A model generated the notes under the pieces. That model was not told the DNA's origin, searched no databases, and worked only from the letters and a program-made list of their open reading frames with translations. A stretch of DNA of 64,000 bases from Caulobacter sp. 602-1. Its GTDB lineage: Bacteria > Pseudomonadota > Alphaproteobacteria > Caulobacterales > Caulobacteraceae. The translations under genes were made by a program, and so were the position numbers. The stretch lies in NCBI RefSeq assembly GCF_003931565.1, contig NZ_RRYI01000001.1, positions 682,001-746,000 of the forward strand, in the 5' to 3' direction. Shown here piece by piece: positions 48,360-57,584 of the stretch (positions are counted from its first letter, which is position 1; each line of letters starts with the position of its first letter).

Positions 48360-48469
48360 GAGGCGTCTCCAAGTAAGCGTCGCGGGTCGAACGGGCCGCC
48401 AGCGTAGGCGGTTCCGGATGGGGGGTCTTGTCGAATTGCGCCCCTCTCCCGCTGGGGAGATGGAGGAGT

Positions 48470-49480
48470 TTAGGCCACCTTCACCCGCGCGGCGCTTTCC
48501 GGGAGGTCCGCGCCGAACGCGCGCTGGAAGAACTCGGCCACCGTGGGGCGCTCCAGTTCGTCGCACTTGTTCAGGAAGGTCAGGCGGAAGGCCAGGGCCA
48601 CGTCGTGATCGAAGATCTCGGCGTTCTGGGCCCAGGTGATCACCGTGCGCGGGCTCATGACGGTCGAGATGTCGCCGTTCATGAAGGCGTTGCGGGTCAT
48701 GTCGGCGACGCGGACCATGGCCGAGATCGTGCGCTTGCCTTCCACCGTGTCATAGGACGGGTTCTTGGCCAGCACGATGGCGGCCTCGACGTCGTGCTCC
48801 AGATAGTTGAGCGTGGTGACGATCGACCAGCGGTCCATCTGGCCTTGGTTGATCTGCTGGGTGCCGTGATAGAGGCCGGTGGTGTCGCCCAGACCGATGG
48901 TGTTGGTCGTGGCGAACAGGCGGAAATACGGATTGGCGCGGATGACGCGGTTCTGGTCCAGCAGGGTCAGCTTGCCGCCGGCTTCCAGCACCCGCTGGAT
49001 CACGAACATGACGTCCGGACGGCCGGCGTCATATTCGTCGAACACCAGGGCGATCGGACGCTGCAGGGCCCAGGGCAGGATGCCCTCGCGGAACTCGGTG
49101 ACCTGCTTGCCTTCCTTCAGGACGATGGCGTCCTTGCCGACCAGATCGATACGCGAGACGTGGCTGTCCAGGTTCACGCGGACCAGCGGCCAGTTCAGGC
49201 GCGCGGCGATCTGCTCGATGTGAGTCGACTTGCCGGTGCCGTGATAGCCCTGGACCATCACGCGGCGGTCCTTGGCGAAGCCGGCGCAGATGGCCTTGGT
49301 CGTCTGCGGATCGAACTTGTAGGCCGTGTCGATCTCGGGAACGTGCGGATCGCGGTGCGAGAAGGCCGGGACCTTCATGTCGCTGTCGACGCCGAACGCG
49401 TCGCGAAGCGTCACCCACTTGTCGGGGACCAGGGTGATCAGCGGATCGGCGGCGGAGCTGGTGTCGGCGAACTCGGGCAT
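48470..49480 (-). CDS. cobS: Aerobic cobaltochelatase subunit CobS
   Basis: 336-residue AAA+ ATPase: Walker [19 protein letters not shown], Walker [11 protein letters not shown], sensor region [19 protein letters not shown]. CobS with CobT and CobN inserts cobalt into hydrogenobyrinate diamide in B12 synthesis. cobT is not visible in the window. A DnaJ-domain gene and bolA, its usual neighbours in alphaproteobacteria, lie 5 kb away. Confidence 0.93.
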   Translation of the reverse strand: MPEFADTSSAADPLITLVPDKWVTLRDAFGVDSDMKVPAFSHRDPHVPEIDTAYKFDPQTTKAICAGFAKDRRVMVQGYHGTGKSTHIEQIAARLNWPLVRVNLDSHVSRIDLVGKDAIVLKEGKQVTEFREGILPWALQRPIALVFDEYDAGRPDVMFVIQRVLEAGGKLTLLDQNRVIRANPYFRLFATTNTIGLGDTTGLYHGTQQINQGQMDRWSIVTTLNYLEHDVEAAIVLAKNPSYDTVEGKRTISAMVRVADMTRNAFMNGDISTVMSPRTVITWAQNAEIFDHDVALAFRLTFLNKCDELERPTVAEFFQRAFGADLPESAARVKVA

Positions 49481-49555
49481 GACACCCGATTAAACGCTTG
49501 ACCCAGGGTAGGGGAAGAGGGCGCCGCGTTGCGGCGCCCACTCCAGCGCTATTTT

Positions 49556-49930
49556 TTAGCGGTTGGCGATGATCACCGAGGCGATCAGGCCGGTCGCGAC
49601 GGCGGCCAAGACGTACTGGTCGTTCACGCGCTGCCAGCGATAGCCGCGCGGCGGCTGGCGAAGGCCATGGCGACGATAGTCGCTGACATAGTAGCTGTTG
49701 CCGCGATAGCGTTGGTCCAGACGTTGGCCCTTGGCCCAGCGGCGATACTCGCGGCGGTCGTGGCGATCTTCGGCGCGAGCCTGATCGCGGCGGCCTTGCT
49801 CGTAGGAGCGATCGCGGGCGTCGTAGCGGCCATTGTTGTTGTGGTCGCGACGATAGTCCTGGGCCGAAGCGGCGCCAGCGCCGCCGGCCAGCATCAGAAC
49901 GGCGAGCGAGGCGGTGATAAGACGTTTCAT
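49556..49930 (-). CDS. RcnB-family periplasmic protein
   Basis: 124 residues: signal peptide to about residue 24 (AGAASAQ), an Arg/Asp/Tyr/His-rich centre (DYRRDHNNNGRYDARDRSYE), the RcnB motif RGNSYYVSDYRRHGLRQPPRGYRW and a C-terminal hydrophobic helix. RcnB helps control nickel and cobalt export in E. coli. It is upstream of cobS on the same strand, 75 bases away. Confidence 0.85.
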   Translation of the reverse strand: MKRLITASLAVLMLAGGAGAASAQDYRRDHNNNGRYDARDRSYEQGRRDQARAEDRHDRREYRRWAKGQRLDQRYRGNSYYVSDYRRHGLRQPPRGYRWQRVNDQYVLAAVATGLIASVIIANR

Positions 49931-50052
49931 AATCGGTCTCCTTTGAAGGTGAGAGCACCCTAGGATGCTCGACCTAGAGGCGGGATGAACGGTCCCGCTC
50001 AGCTTAAGTTCATGTTTCGTATGAGAAATGTTGTTGCGAGAAGTGTCGTTCG

Positions 50053-50793
50053 ATGACCATCCGTTTGATCCGCATAGGCTTTCCGGGATTGCTGTCCGCA
50101 GCGCGGCGCGAGTTGGGAGCGACGAGCGCCCTTTTGGTGGTCGCGCTGGGCGGCTGGGGCTTCCTGTCGATCGCTGACGAAGTGGCCGAGGGCGAGACCC
50201 GGGCGTTGGATCTCTCCGTATTGAAGGCCTTGCGAGTCGACGGTCAGCCGCACGAACTGGTCGGACCAGCATGGCTGCACATCGCCGCCGCCGACATCAC
50301 CGCCTTGGGCTCTGTGACGGTGCTGGGCCTGATCATCCTGCTGGCCTTCGCCCTGCTGGCGTCCCTGCGCCGCTGGAGCGAGGGGCTGCTGCTGCTCGCG
50401 GGCGCCGGCGGAGGACTGGCGATCAGCCAGACCCTGAAGCTGATCTTCGGACGCGAGCGGCCGGATCTGGTCTACCGCGCGGTCGAGGCGGTCAACGCCA
50501 GCTTCCCGTCGGGCCACGCCATGCTGTCGGCGGTGGTGTTCCTGACCCTGGGCGTGCTGGCCGCGCGCTTCGCGGACCGCCGGCGGGTCAAGGTGCTGGC
50601 GGTCGGGGCGGCGGTGCTGGTCAGCCTGCTGGTCGGCCTCAGCCGCGTCTATCTGGGCGTCCACTGGGCCAGCGACGTCCTGGCCGGCTGGTGCATGGGC
50701 GCGGCCTGGGCCATGGCCTGCTGGCTGGCGGCGTTCTTCGTGCAGCGGCGGTTCGAGCTCAGGGCGTCGCGCCCAGCGCCTTCAGCTGCGTGA
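50053..50793 (+). CDS. PAP2 family membrane phosphatase
   Basis: 246 residues, six membrane helices. The three phosphatase motifs are KLIFGRERP, SFPSGHAM and SRVYLGVHWASDVLAG. Probable undecaprenyl-pyrophosphate or phosphatidate phosphatase in the inner membrane. Its last 35 bases overlap the end of the convergent hydrolase gene. Confidence 0.9.
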   Translation: MTIRLIRIGFPGLLSAARRELGATSALLVVALGGWGFLSIADEVAEGETRALDLSVLKALRVDGQPHELVGPAWLHIAAADITALGSVTVLGLIILLAFALLASLRRWSEGLLLLAGAGGGLAISQTLKLIFGRERPDLVYRAVEAVNASFPSGHAMLSAVVFLTLGVLAARFADRRRVKVLAVGAAVLVSLLVGLSRVYLGVHWASDVLAGWCMGAAWAMACWLAAFFVQRRFELRASRPAPSAA

Positions 50794-52297
50794 CGCCGTT
50801 GGTGTTCTTGGGGTTCAGCGCCAACGACTGGCGATAGGCCGCGATCGCCAGGGCCTTGTCGCCGGCGGCGGCATAGGCCTCGCCAAGGCTGTCGAACGCA
50901 TTCCAGCTGTCGGCGTGGAGCTCCTGGTTCAATTTCAGGATCGCCACGGCCGCGCCGGTGTCGCCGTTGCCGAGCAGTTGATAGCCCCAGCGGTTCATCT
51001 CGGTCTCGTCGATGGCGAAGTCCCCGTCTCGGCTCCGGAACGCCTGATAAGTGGCCTGGGCCTTGTCGAAACCGACGCGGTTCAGCTCGGCGGCGAAGGC
51101 GGCCTGGGTCGGCGGGGCGCCCTGAGCCTTGGCGACGTCGAGGGTGAAGAGATGGCGCGGCGCGCCAGTCTTGGCGACAGGGGTGTCGAGAAAGGCGCGG
51201 GCGGCGGCGTCGCCCCTGAGATAGGCGTCCAGGAAACGGCGGACATAGGTTTCCACCCAGCCGTTGGCGACTGACAGCTCGTCCTTGTCGTAGTCGCCGT
51301 ACTCGGCGGCCAGCCGCTGGTCGAACATCACCGAGAAGTTGGAATGGACGTACGGATAGAGGGTGACCTTGTAGAGGTCGGCGTATTTCATCTTGGCGAG
51401 GAAGCTGGTGTCTCTGTTCACGTCGGCCGCCTGTTCCTCGACCGGCTTGGGCGCGGCGGCGACATATAGCATCGGCGCGGTGACGCGCGCGGGGGTCAGG
51501 AACCGCGACTGCTTGATGGTTTCGGGCCAGTAGCGCACCGAGCCGTCCAGCGCGACCAGGGCGTCGATGCGGCTGTCCTTGGCGGCGGCCATGACGTTGG
51601 CCAGGCCGCCCCAGCTGTAGCCGGCCACGGCCAGGCGGCTGATGTCGGCCTGGGGTAGGCCGTGGGCGTAGCCGATCAGGAATTCGATATCGCCGACCTG
51701 GGTCTCGACGCCCTCTAGCTCGGTCGTCATGCCGCGTGACGCCTGGCCGAAGCTGGGGCTGGCGATGACCAGATAGCCCTGGCTGGCCAGGTATTCGCAG
51801 AGGTCGGCGTTCTCATAGGCCTCGGCGTTGAAGCTGGGCGCGTAGATCACGACCGGGAACCTGCCCGCCGCGGCCATGGCGTCGCGCCGGGCCCGCATCG
51901 GCGCGGCCAGCTCGGCCTTGGCTCGCTCCGGCGAGAGGACGGCGACGCGGGCGCGGACGAACTTGGCCTCCAGCGCCGCGCGTTCGGCGGGCGGGCGTTC
52001 GAAGTCGTCGGCGGTGGCGCCGAGCTTGACATAGTCCTCGACCGTCACGTCGCGGCCCGAGCCCTTGGCCGCCGGGTACCAGATCAGGGTCTGGATCGGC
52101 CGCGCGCGCTCGCCGGTCACAGGCTTGCCCGTCAGCGGGTCAGTGGCCCCGCGATAGCCGCGGGCGAAATCGTATTGCTCGACGACGCGCAGCCCGACGG
52201 CGTACTGGCCCGGCGGATTGATGCGCTTGAAGTTCGAGTCGGCCGCGGCCATGGACGGGGCGCCAAGCAGCGCCAAAAGCAGGAATAGAATACGCAC
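50759..52297 (-). CDS. Exported alpha/beta hydrolase with C-terminal TPR
   Basis: 512 residues. Signal peptide (ILFLLLALLGAPSMAAA), hydrolase domain with the nucleophile elbow VAGYSWGGLA near residue 260 and FPVVIYAPSFNAEAYEN, and a C-terminal tetratricopeptide stretch (DSWNAFDSLGEAYAAAGDKALAIAAYRQSLALNP). The start is GTG at 52297, with GAGGGGG upstream. The combination is a fusion of a dienelactone-like hydrolase and a TPR adaptor; substrate unknown. Confidence 0.82.
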   Translation of the reverse strand: MRILFLLLALLGAPSMAAADSNFKRINPPGQYAVGLRVVEQYDFARGYRGATDPLTGKPVTGERARPIQTLIWYPAAKGSGRDVTVEDYVKLGATADDFERPPAERAALEAKFVRARVAVLSPERAKAELAAPMRARRDAMAAAGRFPVVIYAPSFNAEAYENADLCEYLASQGYLVIASPSFGQASRGMTTELEGVETQVGDIEFLIGYAHGLPQADISRLAVAGYSWGGLANVMAAAKDSRIDALVALDGSVRYWPETIKQSRFLTPARVTAPMLYVAAAPKPVEEQAADVNRDTSFLAKMKYADLYKVTLYPYVHSNFSVMFDQRLAAEYGDYDKDELSVANGWVETYVRRFLDAYLRGDAAARAFLDTPVAKTGAPRHLFTLDVAKAQGAPPTQAAFAAELNRVGFDKAQATYQAFRSRDGDFAIDETEMNRWGYQLLGNGDTGAAVAILKLNQELHADSWNAFDSLGEAYAAAGDKALAIAAYRQSLALNPKNTNGVTQLKALGATP

Positions 52298-52378
52298 GAC
52301 ATCCCCCTCGAACGATGCAGCCATGGCCTTCAACACGGACCACGCCAACTGAAGGTTTTGTAATACGAAGCGCGCGCC

Positions 52379-52813
52379 TTACGCCGCCTTGGGCTTCGGC
52401 CGCCAGCGAAGCTCGAGCGTAGTCCACACCGCGCCGACGAAGTCGGCCAAGCCTACGGCCAGCCAGGCCTTGGGCAGCCAGTCCAGCAGGACGAAGGCGC
52501 CGATCACCACCAGGGAGAACACACGCAATACCACCGAGGCCCGCATATAGGTGCGCTGGCCGGTCCAGCCGGCGACGTGATAGCCCATGGCGTAGGCTAG
52601 CAGCAGCAGGCCGGCGAATCGCACCCAGGGCAGGGACGGGGTCTCGACGTGGGCGTGCAGCAGGGTCAGCACCGGGCGCGGCGCGACGGCCAGGGCCAGT
52701 CCCGCCGTCGAGATCAAGCCGCCCCAGGCCCAGATGCTCCAGGGCTTGCCGAACGGCACCGGGGTCACCGGCGTCGGCGGATCGACCGGCGCGCGCCAAT
52801 CTGGGTCGGTCAT
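52379..52813 (-). CDS. Small integral membrane protein
   Basis: 144 residues with four predicted membrane helices (about 27-45, 60-85, 90-112, 114-130) and a Pro-rich N-terminus. Not recognised. Same strand as the HxlR regulator, 67 bases downstream of it. Confidence 0.65.
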   Translation of the reverse strand: MTDPDWRAPVDPPTPVTPVPFGKPWSIWAWGGLISTAGLALAVAPRPVLTLLHAHVETPSLPWVRFAGLLLLAYAMGYHVAGWTGQRTYMRASVVLRVFSLVVIGAFVLLDWLPKAWLAVGLADFVGAVWTTLELRWRPKPKAA

Positions 52814-52880
52814 GAGATGTCTGTCCCTCGCCCGGAAAGGCGGCGCGAGGATGGCCCAGGCGCGGGCCGTTCCGCAAGCG

Positions 52881-53276
52881 TCAGGTCGCGGCGGCGTCGT
52901 AGCGCCGCCGGTTGTCGTGGATGGTGTCGAGGTGGGCCTGGGCCCACTGGCCCAGCTGCATGACGGGTTCGGCCAGCGAATGGCCCAGGTCCGTCAGGGC
53001 GTATTCCACCTGCGGCGGCACGGTCGGATAGACGGTGCGCGAGACCATGCCGTCGCGCTCCAGGATGCGCAGGGTGCGGGTCAGCATCTGCTGCGAGATG
53101 CCGCCGACCGAGCGCTTGATGTCGTTGAAGCGCAGCGGGCGCGCCTTCAGGGTCATGACCACCAGAACCGTCCACTTGTCGCCGATCCGCTGGAGGATCT
53201 CGCTGACCGAGCGGCAGTTACTGTGATCGATGCGATGCTCGGGGAGATCCCGTGTTCGCGTGGCTTGGGAGGGCAT
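52881..53276 (-). CDS. HxlR-family transcription regulator
   Basis: 131 residues with the HxlR winged helix: CRSVSEILQRIGDKWTVLVV (conserved Cys), RFNDIKRSVGGISQQMLTRTL, and PQVEYALTDLG. Divergent from the azoreductase gene with a 95-base shared control region, the usual arrangement for quinone or diamide-sensing regulators such as YodB. Confidence 0.88.
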   Translation of the reverse strand: MPSQATRTRDLPEHRIDHSNCRSVSEILQRIGDKWTVLVVMTLKARPLRFNDIKRSVGGISQQMLTRTLRILERDGMVSRTVYPTVPPQVEYALTDLGHSLAEPVMQLGQWAQAHLDTIHDNRRRYDAAAT

Positions 53277-53371
53277 AGCCGTGTGACCTAGTCCTAAAAA
53301 TATGCGTTCTTGGCGAGACCGAGGCGGTCTCATAACTGGTGCAGGTCACCAATCGGGACCTAGCGCATATC
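53277..53371. promoter_or_regulatory. Divergent hxlR-azoR control region
   Basis: Contains GAGACC-GAGGC-GGTCTC (53315-53331) and a second, widely spaced inverted pair GTGACCT (53283-53289) and AGGTCAC (53343-53349). Candidate HxlR binding sites. Confidence 0.5.
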
Positions 53372-53920
53372 ATGAACCTCCTCCATATCGACTCCAGTAT
53401 CCAGGGCGAAGCCTCGGCCAGTCGCGCGCTCACCGCCGCCGCCGTGGCGCGCTTGAAGGCGACCGATCCGTCGGCCAGCGTGACCTATCGCGATCTCGGC
53501 AAGGAGCCGCCGCCGCATCTGACGCTGGAGGGCCTGGGCGCGGCCAATCCGATGCTCGACGAATTCCTGGCCGCCGACGTCGTGGTCATCGGCGTCCCGA
53601 TGTACAATTTCAACATCTCGAGCCAACTGAAGGCCTGGATCGACCGCATCCTGGTGGCTGGCAGGACCTTCAGCTACGGCGACAGTGGCCCACAGGGGCT
53701 GGCTGGCGGCAAGCGGGTGATCCTGGCGCTCACGCGCGGCGGCCAATACGCGGTCGGCGGCCCGCTGGAGCACGCCGAGACCTATCTGCGCGGCGTGCTG
53801 GCCTTCATCGGAATCACCAACCCTGAAGTGATCAACGCCGACGGCCTGATGATGGGTGACGAAGTCCGCGCCGGGGCGATGGCCAAGGCGCTGCAGTATG
53901 CCGAGACGCTGGCGGCCTAG
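53372..53920 (+). CDS. azoR: FMN-dependent NADH-azoreductase
   Basis: 182 residues, flavodoxin-like AzoR family: LLHIDSSIQGEASASRAL at the N-terminus with the FMN phosphate loop, VPMYNFNISSQLKAWIDRI and LALTRGGQY motifs. Reduces azo dyes and quinones with NADH. ATG at 53372 matches the family start; a longer frame adds 11 residues. Regulated probably by the divergent HxlR protein. Confidence 0.92.
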   Translation: MNLLHIDSSIQGEASASRALTAAAVARLKATDPSASVTYRDLGKEPPPHLTLEGLGAANPMLDEFLAADVVVIGVPMYNFNISSQLKAWIDRILVAGRTFSYGDSGPQGLAGGKRVILALTRGGQYAVGGPLEHAETYLRGVLAFIGITNPEVINADGLMMGDEVRAGAMAKALQYAETLAA

Positions 53921-53955
53921 GCGGCGAAGCGCTCGGGCTTCACGATGCGTATTCA

Positions 53956-53982
53956 CTCCCCCTCCCTGCGGGGATGGGGGAG
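53956..53982. repeat. GC-rich hairpin between azoR and the DnaJ gene
   Basis: CTCCCCC and GGGGGAG arms in a convergent intergenic space, same style as the 22.36 and 60.16 kb elements. Confidence 0.55.
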
Positions 53983-54024
53983 GATCGGCGGGGATGAGAC
54001 CGAGCGGGGTGCTCCTGGACCCCG

Positions 54025-54681
54025 CTAGGCTTTCACCATCCCGGACTTCTGCAGGGTCTTGTAAGCCTTGATGACCCGCTGGAGCTTGTGCTCGGCGCTG
54101 CGGTCGCCGCCATTGGCGTCGGGGTGGCAGCGCTTGAGCAGCTCCTTGTACTTGGCCTTGATCGCGGTGCTGTCGGCGCCGGCTTCCAGGTCGAGATCGG
54201 CCAGGGCCTGGCGTTCCAGCTTGCCCAGGCTGCGCTCGGCGGCGCTGCGCGCCGACTCGGCCTTGCGCTGCTGGGCCCGGAAGATGCCGAACGGGTCGGC
54301 GAAGGCGCGGGCGTCGCGGGCGGCCGCCGCGGCGGCTTCCCGGGAATTGGCGTCGGCCTTGAAGCTCCAGGTCGGCCGACCGCCGGTCTGGCGCTCGGTT
54401 TCCTGGGCGGCGCGGATCTGCGCCTCGCTCATGCCGGCGTAGAAATTCCAGTTCTTGTTGTACTCGGCCGCGTGCTGCTGACAGAACCAGTAGTGTTGGT
54501 TCGGCAGGTCGCGCGACTTCGGCGCCTTGGTCGATCCCGCCAGACGGCAGTCGGGATGATCGCAGCGCTTCTCGCCGGGCTTGAGGCCCAGGACGTCGTG
54601 CACCGGGTCGTCTTCGCCCTTCTTGGGCGGACGGACTCGGATGTCGGTGAATTTGGGACGGTACTCGAACGGCCGGTTCAT
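54025..54681 (-). CDS. DnaJ-domain protein
   Basis: 218 residues. The J-domain is C-terminal (about 160-215) with the HPD motif in KRCHPDANGGD; the N-terminal part has a cysteine/histidine pattern (CDHPDCRLAG, WFCQQHAAEY) that may bind zinc. This architecture is typical of the alphaproteobacterial gene adjacent to bolA and cobS. Acts with DnaK in the cytoplasm. Divergent from bolA by 58 bases. Confidence 0.88.
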   Translation of the reverse strand: MNRPFEYRPKFTDIRVRPPKKGEDDPVHDVLGLKPGEKRCDHPDCRLAGSTKAPKSRDLPNQHYWFCQQHAAEYNKNWNFYAGMSEAQIRAAQETERQTGGRPTWSFKADANSREAAAAAARDARAFADPFGIFRAQQRKAESARSAAERSLGKLERQALADLDLEAGADSTAIKAKYKELLKRCHPDANGGDRSAEHKLQRVIKAYKTLQKSGMVKA

Positions 54682-54739
54682 GGCGCTTAGAGTAATCCCG
54701 CGCTATTTCCGTTCAAGGATTGACAAGCAAGAGACGCAC

Positions 54740-55012
54740 ATGGGCGACGTCGCCGACACCATCCGCCGCAAGCTGGAGCACGCTTTTTCGCCGTCGCGAC
54801 TCGAACTGGTCGACGACAGCGACCGTCATCACGGCCACGCGGGCCACACCGGTTCCGGCGAGAGCCACTTCAATCTGCGAATCGAGGCCGAGGCCTTTGC
54901 CGGCAAGGCGCGGGTGATGCGCCAGCGCATGGTGATGACGGTTCTGGCCGACGAACTGGCGGGGCCCGTCCACGCCCTGTCGATCACCGCCAAGGCGCCT
55001 GGAGAAGCGTAA
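54740..55012 (+). CDS. bolA: BolA family protein
   Basis: 90 residues: DTIRRKLEHAFSPSRLELVDDS, then SHFNLRIEAEAFAGKARVMRQRMV. BolA proteins pair with monothiol glutaredoxins in iron-sulfur handling and affect morphology. The His-rich insert DRHHGHAGH lies before the class motif. The start ATG matches the family. Confidence 0.9.
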   Translation: MGDVADTIRRKLEHAFSPSRLELVDDSDRHHGHAGHTGSGESHFNLRIEAEAFAGKARVMRQRMVMTVLADELAGPVHALSITAKAPGEA

Positions 55013-55120
55013 GGCGGCGCTTACTTTTTTGCCTGTCGCCGATGTTTGCCGCTTGATTTGGGGGGCTGCGGCTGATTGCCTCTCTCCCCGGCGCGATCCT
55101 GCCGGAAGGGCAGAAACCGC

Positions 55121-55549
55121 ATGAGCGCCGACGTCACCGCCACCGCCGAATCTCTCGAACAGGAGGCCGCCGGAATCCTGCCGGACCTGCTGTCGCGCGC
55201 CTATGCCCGCTATTCGAACTTCACGGTGGCCGCGGCGGTGATCGACGACCAGGGCCGCGCGCATTATGGCGTCAATGTCGAGAACGCCGCCTATCCTGTG
55301 GGCACGTGCGCCGAGCAGACGGCGATCGGAGCAATGATCACGGCCGGGGGCGCGCGCCGGATCGACAAGGTGCTGATCGCCGCCGGCTCCGACGCGGTGG
55401 TCCAGCCGTGCGGCGCCTGCCGTCAGCGCATCGCCGAGTTCGCGGGCGAAACCTGCGAGATCATCTCGGTCCAGGGCGGCCGGGCGACGCAGCGGATCCC
55501 GTTCTGGACGCTGCTGCCGCATTCCTTCGGGCCGCGCGACCTGGATTGA
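55121..55549 (+). CDS. cdd: Cytidine deaminase
   Basis: 142 residues, the short tetrameric-type enzyme. Zinc site in TCAEQT (Cys and catalytic Glu) and PCGACRQ (two Cys); NVENAAYPVG matches the nucleoside-binding loop. Deaminates cytidine and deoxycytidine for pyrimidine salvage. ATG at 55121; a longer frame adds 15 non-conserved residues. Confidence 0.92.
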   Translation: MSADVTATAESLEQEAAGILPDLLSRAYARYSNFTVAAAVIDDQGRAHYGVNVENAAYPVGTCAEQTAIGAMITAGGARRIDKVLIAAGSDAVVQPCGACRQRIAEFAGETCEIISVQGGRATQRIPFWTLLPHSFGPRDLD

Positions 55550-55589
55550 TCGCCCGCGCGAATTCCGCGCCATGACGGGCGGCGCCGAC

Positions 55590-55607
55590 CCCCTCCCGCG
55601 GGAGGGG
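55590..55607. repeat. 18-base perfect palindrome between convergent genes
   Basis: CCCCTCCCGCGGGAGGGG lies between the cdd and response-regulator stops. No loop, so a cruciform or dimer site more than a classical terminator. Confidence 0.65.
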
Positions 55608-55613
55608 AGCGGC

Positions 55614-55982
55614 TTAAGCCGTCTGGCCGACCAGGGTTTCCAGCACGCGGCGCAGATCGGCCTCGCGGAAGGGCTTCTGCAGCACGGTGGCGCCGCGGTG
55701 GTCATCCGTCAGGCCCGCCTCGCCATAGCCGCTGGCGAAGGCGAAAGGCACGCCGCGCGCCTTGAGGGCGTCGGCGACCGGGAAGATCGGGCGGCCGCCC
55801 AGATTGACGTCCAGCAAGGCCGCGTCGATGTCGGCGGAACCCGCCAGCCGCAAGGCTTCCTCGATCTCGGCCGCCGGGCCGACGATCGTGCAGCCGAGGT
55901 CCGTCAGCATGTCCTCGACCAGCATCGAGACGAGCGCTTCGTCTTCAACGACCAAGACCTTGAGGGACGTAAGAGTCTTCAT
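55614..55982 (-). CDS. Single-domain response regulator
   Basis: 122 residues, receiver only: LVVEDEALVSMLVED, phosphoacceptor Asp in LLDVNLGG, and LQKPF Lys. The sequence resembles the receiver of the hybrid kinase at 12.2-14.2 kb. It starts 3 bases after the kinase stop, so it is the cognate partner, acting as a phosphate sink or relay. Confidence 0.9.
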   Translation of the reverse strand: MKTLTSLKVLVVEDEALVSMLVEDMLTDLGCTIVGPAAEIEEALRLAGSADIDAALLDVNLGGRPIFPVADALKARGVPFAFASGYGEAGLTDDHRGATVLQKPFREADLRRVLETLVGQTA

Positions 55983-55985
55983 GTT

Positions 55986-57584
55986 TCAGGGCTCCAGCGC
56001 GCGCACGGGCAACGCCATTTGGCAGACGAGGCCAACGGTATCATAGGTCAGCTCGACCGCGCCGGATAGCTCGGCCGCGAGGCCGCGTTCCAGAAGGCGT
56101 ACGCCGAAGCCGCGACGGGCCGGCGGCGTGACGGGCGGACCGCCGCTTTCGGTCCAGGTGAGACGCAAAACGCCATCCTCGATGGCCCAATCGACGGCCA
56201 CGTGGCCGTTCGGGGTCGAGAGAGCGCCGTACTTGGAGGCGTTGGTCGTCAGTTCGTGAATGCCCATGCCCAGGGCCACCGCGGCCTTCGGATTGAGGCG
56301 CACGTCGCTGGGATAGGTGAAGCCGACGCGGTCCTCGCCAGCCAAGGCGTGAAGCTCGACGTCGAACACCTCGCGCAGACTGGCGCCGGCCCAGCTCTCG
56401 CGGGTCAGCAGATCATGGGTGTGCGAGAGGGCGACGAGCCGGGTCTCGAAGGCGTCGCGGAAGAACTCGGGCGCGGCCACCGACCGCAAGGTCTGGGCGG
56501 CGATCGACTGCACCGTGGCCAGGCTGTTCTTCACCCGGTGATTCAGCTCGTTGACCAGCAGCTTCTGGCGCTCTTCGGCGCGCTTGCGCTCGGTGATGTC
56601 CAGTGACACGCCGGCCAGGCGCCGCACGCCGCCATCGTCGGCGGTCTGGGCCGCGCGGCCGCGGGCGTGCAGCCAGCGCAGCTCGCCGCTCGGGTGCACC
56701 ACGCGATACTCGACGTCGTACTCCGTCCCGTCCCGGATGGCGCTCTCGATCGCCGCCAGGACCCGCGGACGATCCTCGGGGTGGATGGTTTCGATCAGAG
56801 TGGCGAAGGTGAAGGTCTCGTCCGGCCGGCGACCGTAGTTCAGCTTGCAGAGATCGGACGCCTCGTAGGCCTTCGTGGCGACGTCCAGGTCCCACGACCC
56901 CATGCGGCCGCTGTCGAGCGCGAACTTCAGCCGCTCCTCGGCCCGGCGGCGCTGGGTCAGCTCGGCCACGGCCCCGGCGTTCAGCTTGATCGAGTCGATG
57001 GTGGCCGCCACCTGAGCGCCCAGGCCCATGACCAGGCTCTCGTCGTGCGGGCTGAAGCGTCCCGGCTCGGGATGGCCGAAGAACAGGCCGCCCAGCACCT
57101 CGCCCCGCCGGGTCGCGACCGGAATGGCCAGGTAGCTGCGCACCGACAGATGTCCCTCGGGCATGCCCCTGCGCGGGGCGTTCTTGCCGTAGCGCGGGTC
57201 CTGGGTGATGTCGTCCGATCGCACGACGCCGGCGTTCTCGAAGGTGGGCGCGAAGACCTCTGTCTTGCGAACCTTGGGGAAGCTGGCGAACGCTTCGGGC
57301 GCGGTGCCCGACAGGCGATAGAGCGCGTAGGATTCCCCATCCGGCTCGAGCTGATTGTAGAAAAAGGCCCCGAAGGCGGCGCCGATGATTTCGCGCGCGC
57401 CGTCGAGCACCACCTGCACGCACGTGTCGATGTCGGTGCTGGAGGCCACGGCCTGATTCACCCGGGCGAGGGTCTCGGACTTGCGGATTTCGTCGGCGAG
57501 GGCGACTTCCAGCTCGGCCAAGCGCGCCCGCGCATCCGGCTCTCCGCCGTCGCGAACCCTGCTCTCAGCCACCAAGCTGGCCAA
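55986..57584 (-). CDS. HWE-family sensor histidine kinase (GAF-PAS)
   Basis: 532 residues, soluble. GAF domain (about 45-200), PAS domain with PAC (about 215-325, DITERKRAEERQ), then HWE kinase core with phosphoacceptor box NELNHRVKNSLATVQSIAAQT written here in two parts (NELNHRVKN; SLATVQSIAAQT), HELTTNASKYGAL and the DWAIEDGVLRLTWTE stretch with WxE. TTG at 57584, preceded by AGGGGG, is the best start. Signal unknown. Confidence 0.88.
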   Translation of the reverse strand: MASLVAESRVRDGGEPDARARLAELEVALADEIRKSETLARVNQAVASSTDIDTCVQVVLDGAREIIGAAFGAFFYNQLEPDGESYALYRLSGTAPEAFASFPKVRKTEVFAPTFENAGVVRSDDITQDPRYGKNAPRRGMPEGHLSVRSYLAIPVATRRGEVLGGLFFGHPEPGRFSPHDESLVMGLGAQVAATIDSIKLNAGAVAELTQRRRAEERLKFALDSGRMGSWDLDVATKAYEASDLCKLNYGRRPDETFTFATLIETIHPEDRPRVLAAIESAIRDGTEYDVEYRVVHPSGELRWLHARGRAAQTADDGGVRRLAGVSLDITERKRAEERQKLLVNELNHRVKNSLATVQSIAAQTLRSVAAPEFFRDAFETRLVALSHTHDLLTRESWAGASLREVFDVELHALAGEDRVGFTYPSDVRLNPKAAVALGMGIHELTTNASKYGALSTPNGHVAVDWAIEDGVLRLTWTESGGPPVTPPARRGFGVRLLERGLAAELSGAVELTYDTVGLVCQMALPVRALEP

